This document shows, in pieces, positions 62,382 through 64,000 of a DNA stretch of 64,000 nt. The first letter of the stretch is position 1, and every line of letters begins with the position of its first letter. Origin of the DNA: Eutreptiella sp. 'Long Island Sound 2002' (lineage: Eukaryota > Euglenozoa > Euglenophyceae > Eutreptiales > Eutreptiaceae); the NCBI GenBank assembly GCA_964036045.1, contig CAXIWF010000613.1, positions 124,001 to 188,000 of the forward strand. Reading direction: 5' to 3'. The notes under the pieces are model-generated. The model did not search any database and was not told the DNA's origin. It saw nothing but the letters and a program-made list of their open reading frames with translations. The position numbers and the translations under genes were made by a program.

Positions 62382-63906
62382 TTGCCGAGAATTTTCCGAG
62401 AAGTTTCCGAGAATTTTCCGTCAATTTTCCGAGAATTTTCCGAGAATTTTCCGAGAATTTTATGAGAATTTTCCGAGAATTTTCCGAGAATTTTCCGAGA
62501 ATTTTCCGGGAATTTTCCGAGAATTTTCTGAGAATTTTCCGAGAATTTTCCGAGAATTTTCCGAGAATTTTCCGAGAATTTTCCGAGAATTTTCCTCGAA
62601 TTTTCCGAGAATTTTCCGAGAATTTTCCGAGAATTTTCCGAGAATTTTCCGAGAATTTTCGGAGAATTTTCCGAGAATTTTCCGAGAATTTTCTCAGAAT
62701 TTTCCGAGAATTTTCCGAGAATTTTCCGAGAATTTTCCGAGAATTTTCCGAGAATTTTCCGGAAATTTTCCGAGAATTTTCCGAGAAGTTTCCGAGAATT
62801 TTCCGAGAATTTTCCGAGAATTTTCCGAGAATTTTCCGAGAATTTTCCGAGAATTTTCCGAGAATTTTCCGAGAATTTTCCGAGAATTTTCCGAGAATTT
62901 TCCGAGAATTTTCCGAGAATTTTCCGTCAATTTTCCGAGAATTTTCCGAGAATTTTCCGAGAATTTTCCGAGAATTTTCTGAGAATTTTCTGAGAATTTT
63001 CCGAGAATTTTCCAAGAATTTTCCGAGAATTTTCGGAGAATTTTCCGAGAATTTTCCGAGAATTTTCCGAGAATTTTCCGAGATTTTTCCGAGAATTTTC
63101 CGAGAATTTTCCGAGAATTTTCTGAGAATTTTCCGAGAATTTTCCGAGAATTTTCCGAGAATTTTCCGAGAATTTGCCGAGAATTTTCCGAGAATTTTCC
63201 GAGAATTTTCCGAGAATTTTCCAAGAATTTTCTGAGAATTTTCCGAGAATTTTCCGAGAATTTTCCGAGATTTTTCCGAGAATTTTCCGAGAATTTTCCG
63301 AGAATTTTCCGAGATTTTTCCGAGAATTTTCCGAGAATTTTCCGAGAATTTTCCGAGATTTTTCCGAGAATTTTCCGAGAATTTTCCGAGAATTTTCCGA
63401 GAATTTTCCGAGAATTTTCCGAGAATTTTCCGTCAATTTTCCGAGAATTTTCCGAGAATTTTCCGAGAATTTTCCGAGAATTTTCCGAGAATTTTCCGAG
63501 AATTTTCCGAGAATTTTCCGAGAATTTTCCGAGAATTTTCCGAGAATTTTCCGAGAATTTTCCGAGAATTTTCCGAGAATTTTCCGAGAATTTTCCGAGA
63601 ATTTTCCGTCAATTTTCCGAGAATTTTCCGAGAATTTTCCGAGAAATTTCCGAGAATTTTCTGAGAATTTTCTGAGAATTTTCCGAGAATTTTCCAAGAA
63701 TTTTCCGAGAATTTTCCGAGAATTTTCCGAGAATTTTCCGAGAATTTTCCGAGAATTTTCCGAGATTTTTCCGAGAATTTTCCGAGAATTTTCCGAGAAT
63801 TTTCTGAGAATTTTCCGAGAATTTTCCGAGAATTTTCCGAGAATTTTCCGAGAATTTGCCGAGAATTTTCCGAGAAGTTTCCGAGAATTTTCCGTCAATT
63901 TTCCGA
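62382..63906. repeat. 7,623-bp repeat pair, right member
   Basis: TTTGCC markers at 62382, 63174 and 63856 reproduce the 72- and 62-monomer spacing of the left member, and GAGAAG plus GTCAA follow at 63856 as at 56233. Confidence 0.85.
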
Positions 63907-64000
63907 GAATTTTCCGAGAATTTTCCGAGAATTTTCCGAGAATTTTCCGAGAATTTTCCGAGAATTTTCCGAGAATTTTCCGAGAATTTTCCGAGAATTT

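Larger units (their letters stand above)
1..64000. repeat. 11-bp satellite array, monomer GAGAATTTTCC, about 5,800 units
   Basis: Every stretch of the window reads as head-to-tail copies of GAGAATTTTCC or a close variant, always in the same orientation. The first and last bases fall inside a unit, so the array continues past both edges. The consensus is 4/11 G+C and carries one CpG (at the CC|GAG junction) and one AATTTT tract. Tracking the first G of each unit modulo 11 gives register 0 at the start and 6 at the end, which is explained exactly by the non-11-bp units listed separately. I saw no promoter, terminator, RNA gene, transposon or unique spacer anywhere. A eukaryotic satellite is the only interpretation I can support; chromosomal location and species cannot be read from the sequence. 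Confidence 0.98.
49891..64000. repeat. Domain IV, strictly 11-bp register
   Basis: About 14.1 kb (roughly 1,283 units) contain no length-variant unit. The dominant marker is the TTTGCC unit, whose successive spacings are whole monomer counts (62, 64, 66, 68, 72, 74, 91, 147, 149, 172 and one of 27). In much of this domain GGAAA is followed two units later by GAGAAG, whereas elsewhere it is followed by CTGAG. TTCTCAG units are also concentrated here. Confidence 0.78.

Noticed and set aside
58582-63015. Longest minus-strand open frame (1,477 codons), and others such as 43044-46652, 55986-59630 and 30096-32951
   Set aside because: All translate to the ENSRKILGKFS repeat, overlap equally open frames on both strands, begin at TTG of GTCAA units or similar non-ATG triplets, and lack any domain, codon bias or gene context. 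They follow from a stop-free 11-bp monomer.
1-64000. CRISPR array
   Set aside because: There are no spacers: the 11-bp units are contiguous and near identical.
1-64000. Telomeric repeat
   Set aside because: The monomer lacks the G-cluster T/G-rich strand of known telomere repeats and shows large higher-order structure.
1-64000. Plasmid iterons or bacterial replication origin
   Set aside because: Iteron clusters are short and next to a rep gene. Here thousands of units occur with no gene.
1-64000. Rho-independent terminators or hairpins from GAA/TTC and GGAAA...TTTCC inverted pairs
   Set aside because: Arms are 3-6 bp and recur throughout; no transcription unit exists to terminate.
1-64000. 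CENP-B box
   Set aside because: I searched by eye for TTCG....A..CGGG-like order. CGGAG and CGGTC variants do not provide the required spacing.
1-64000. Whole window as an assembly artefact
   Set aside because: Ordered subtypes, graded copy divergence and register bookkeeping that closes exactly argue for real sequence. Local collapse or expansion cannot be excluded without reads.
1-64000. tRNA, rRNA or other structured RNA genes
   Set aside because: No stretch departs from the monomer long enough to hold one.

Overview
The whole 64-kb window is one uninterrupted tandem array of a single 11-bp satellite monomer, GAGAATTTTCC on the given strand (complement GGAAAATTCTC). About 5,800 head-to-tail copies lie in one orientation. 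I found no unique sequence, transposon, RNA gene or believable protein gene, and the array runs off both ends of the window. An array of this size, with layered higher-order structure and no genes, points to eukaryotic heterochromatin (centromeric, pericentromeric, subtelomeric or similar) from a long-read assembly. I do not recognise the monomer and cannot name the organism.

Most copies match the consensus or differ by one base. Recurrent subtypes are CTGAG and CCAAG (both C/T or G/A changes at the single CpG), GAGATTTTT, GTCAA (double change), GGGAA, GGAAA, CGGAG, GAGAAG, GAGAAC, GAGAG, TTTGCC and GTTAA. About 36 units are not 11 bp long (9, 10, 12, 15 or 18 bp). They act as bar-codes: followed by hand, they account exactly for the register drift between the two ends of the window (net -27 bp).

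The bar-codes divide the array into four domains. Domain I (1 to about 21.9 kb): five alpha blocks of 2.4-2.8 kb, each opening with a 10-bp/9-bp pair exactly 274 bp apart, separated by delta blocks of 4.1, 3.4 and 1.35 kb. Domain II (about 21.9-39 kb): a 3.3-kb tandem duplication nested in an 8.6-kb duplication. Domain III (overlapping II, about 36.8-49.9 kb): a 5.6-5.8-kb period plus a partial copy 3.4 kb further on. Domain IV (about 49.9-64 kb): no length-variant unit at all, with sub-periods of 297 bp and 1.6-1.8 kb and a 7,623-bp repeat, plus a transplanted domain-III-like module at about 61.6-62.4 kb.

There are no genes to act together. Any function would be structural or regulatory. The monomer places an AATTTT A-tract every 11 bp, a CpG in every consensus unit, and alternating GAA/TTC triplets that resemble heat-shock-factor and STAT sites. 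Because 11 is not a multiple of 3 and the consensus has no stop in any frame, very long open frames occur on both strands. They all encode the same 11-residue repeats and are treated here as artefacts.
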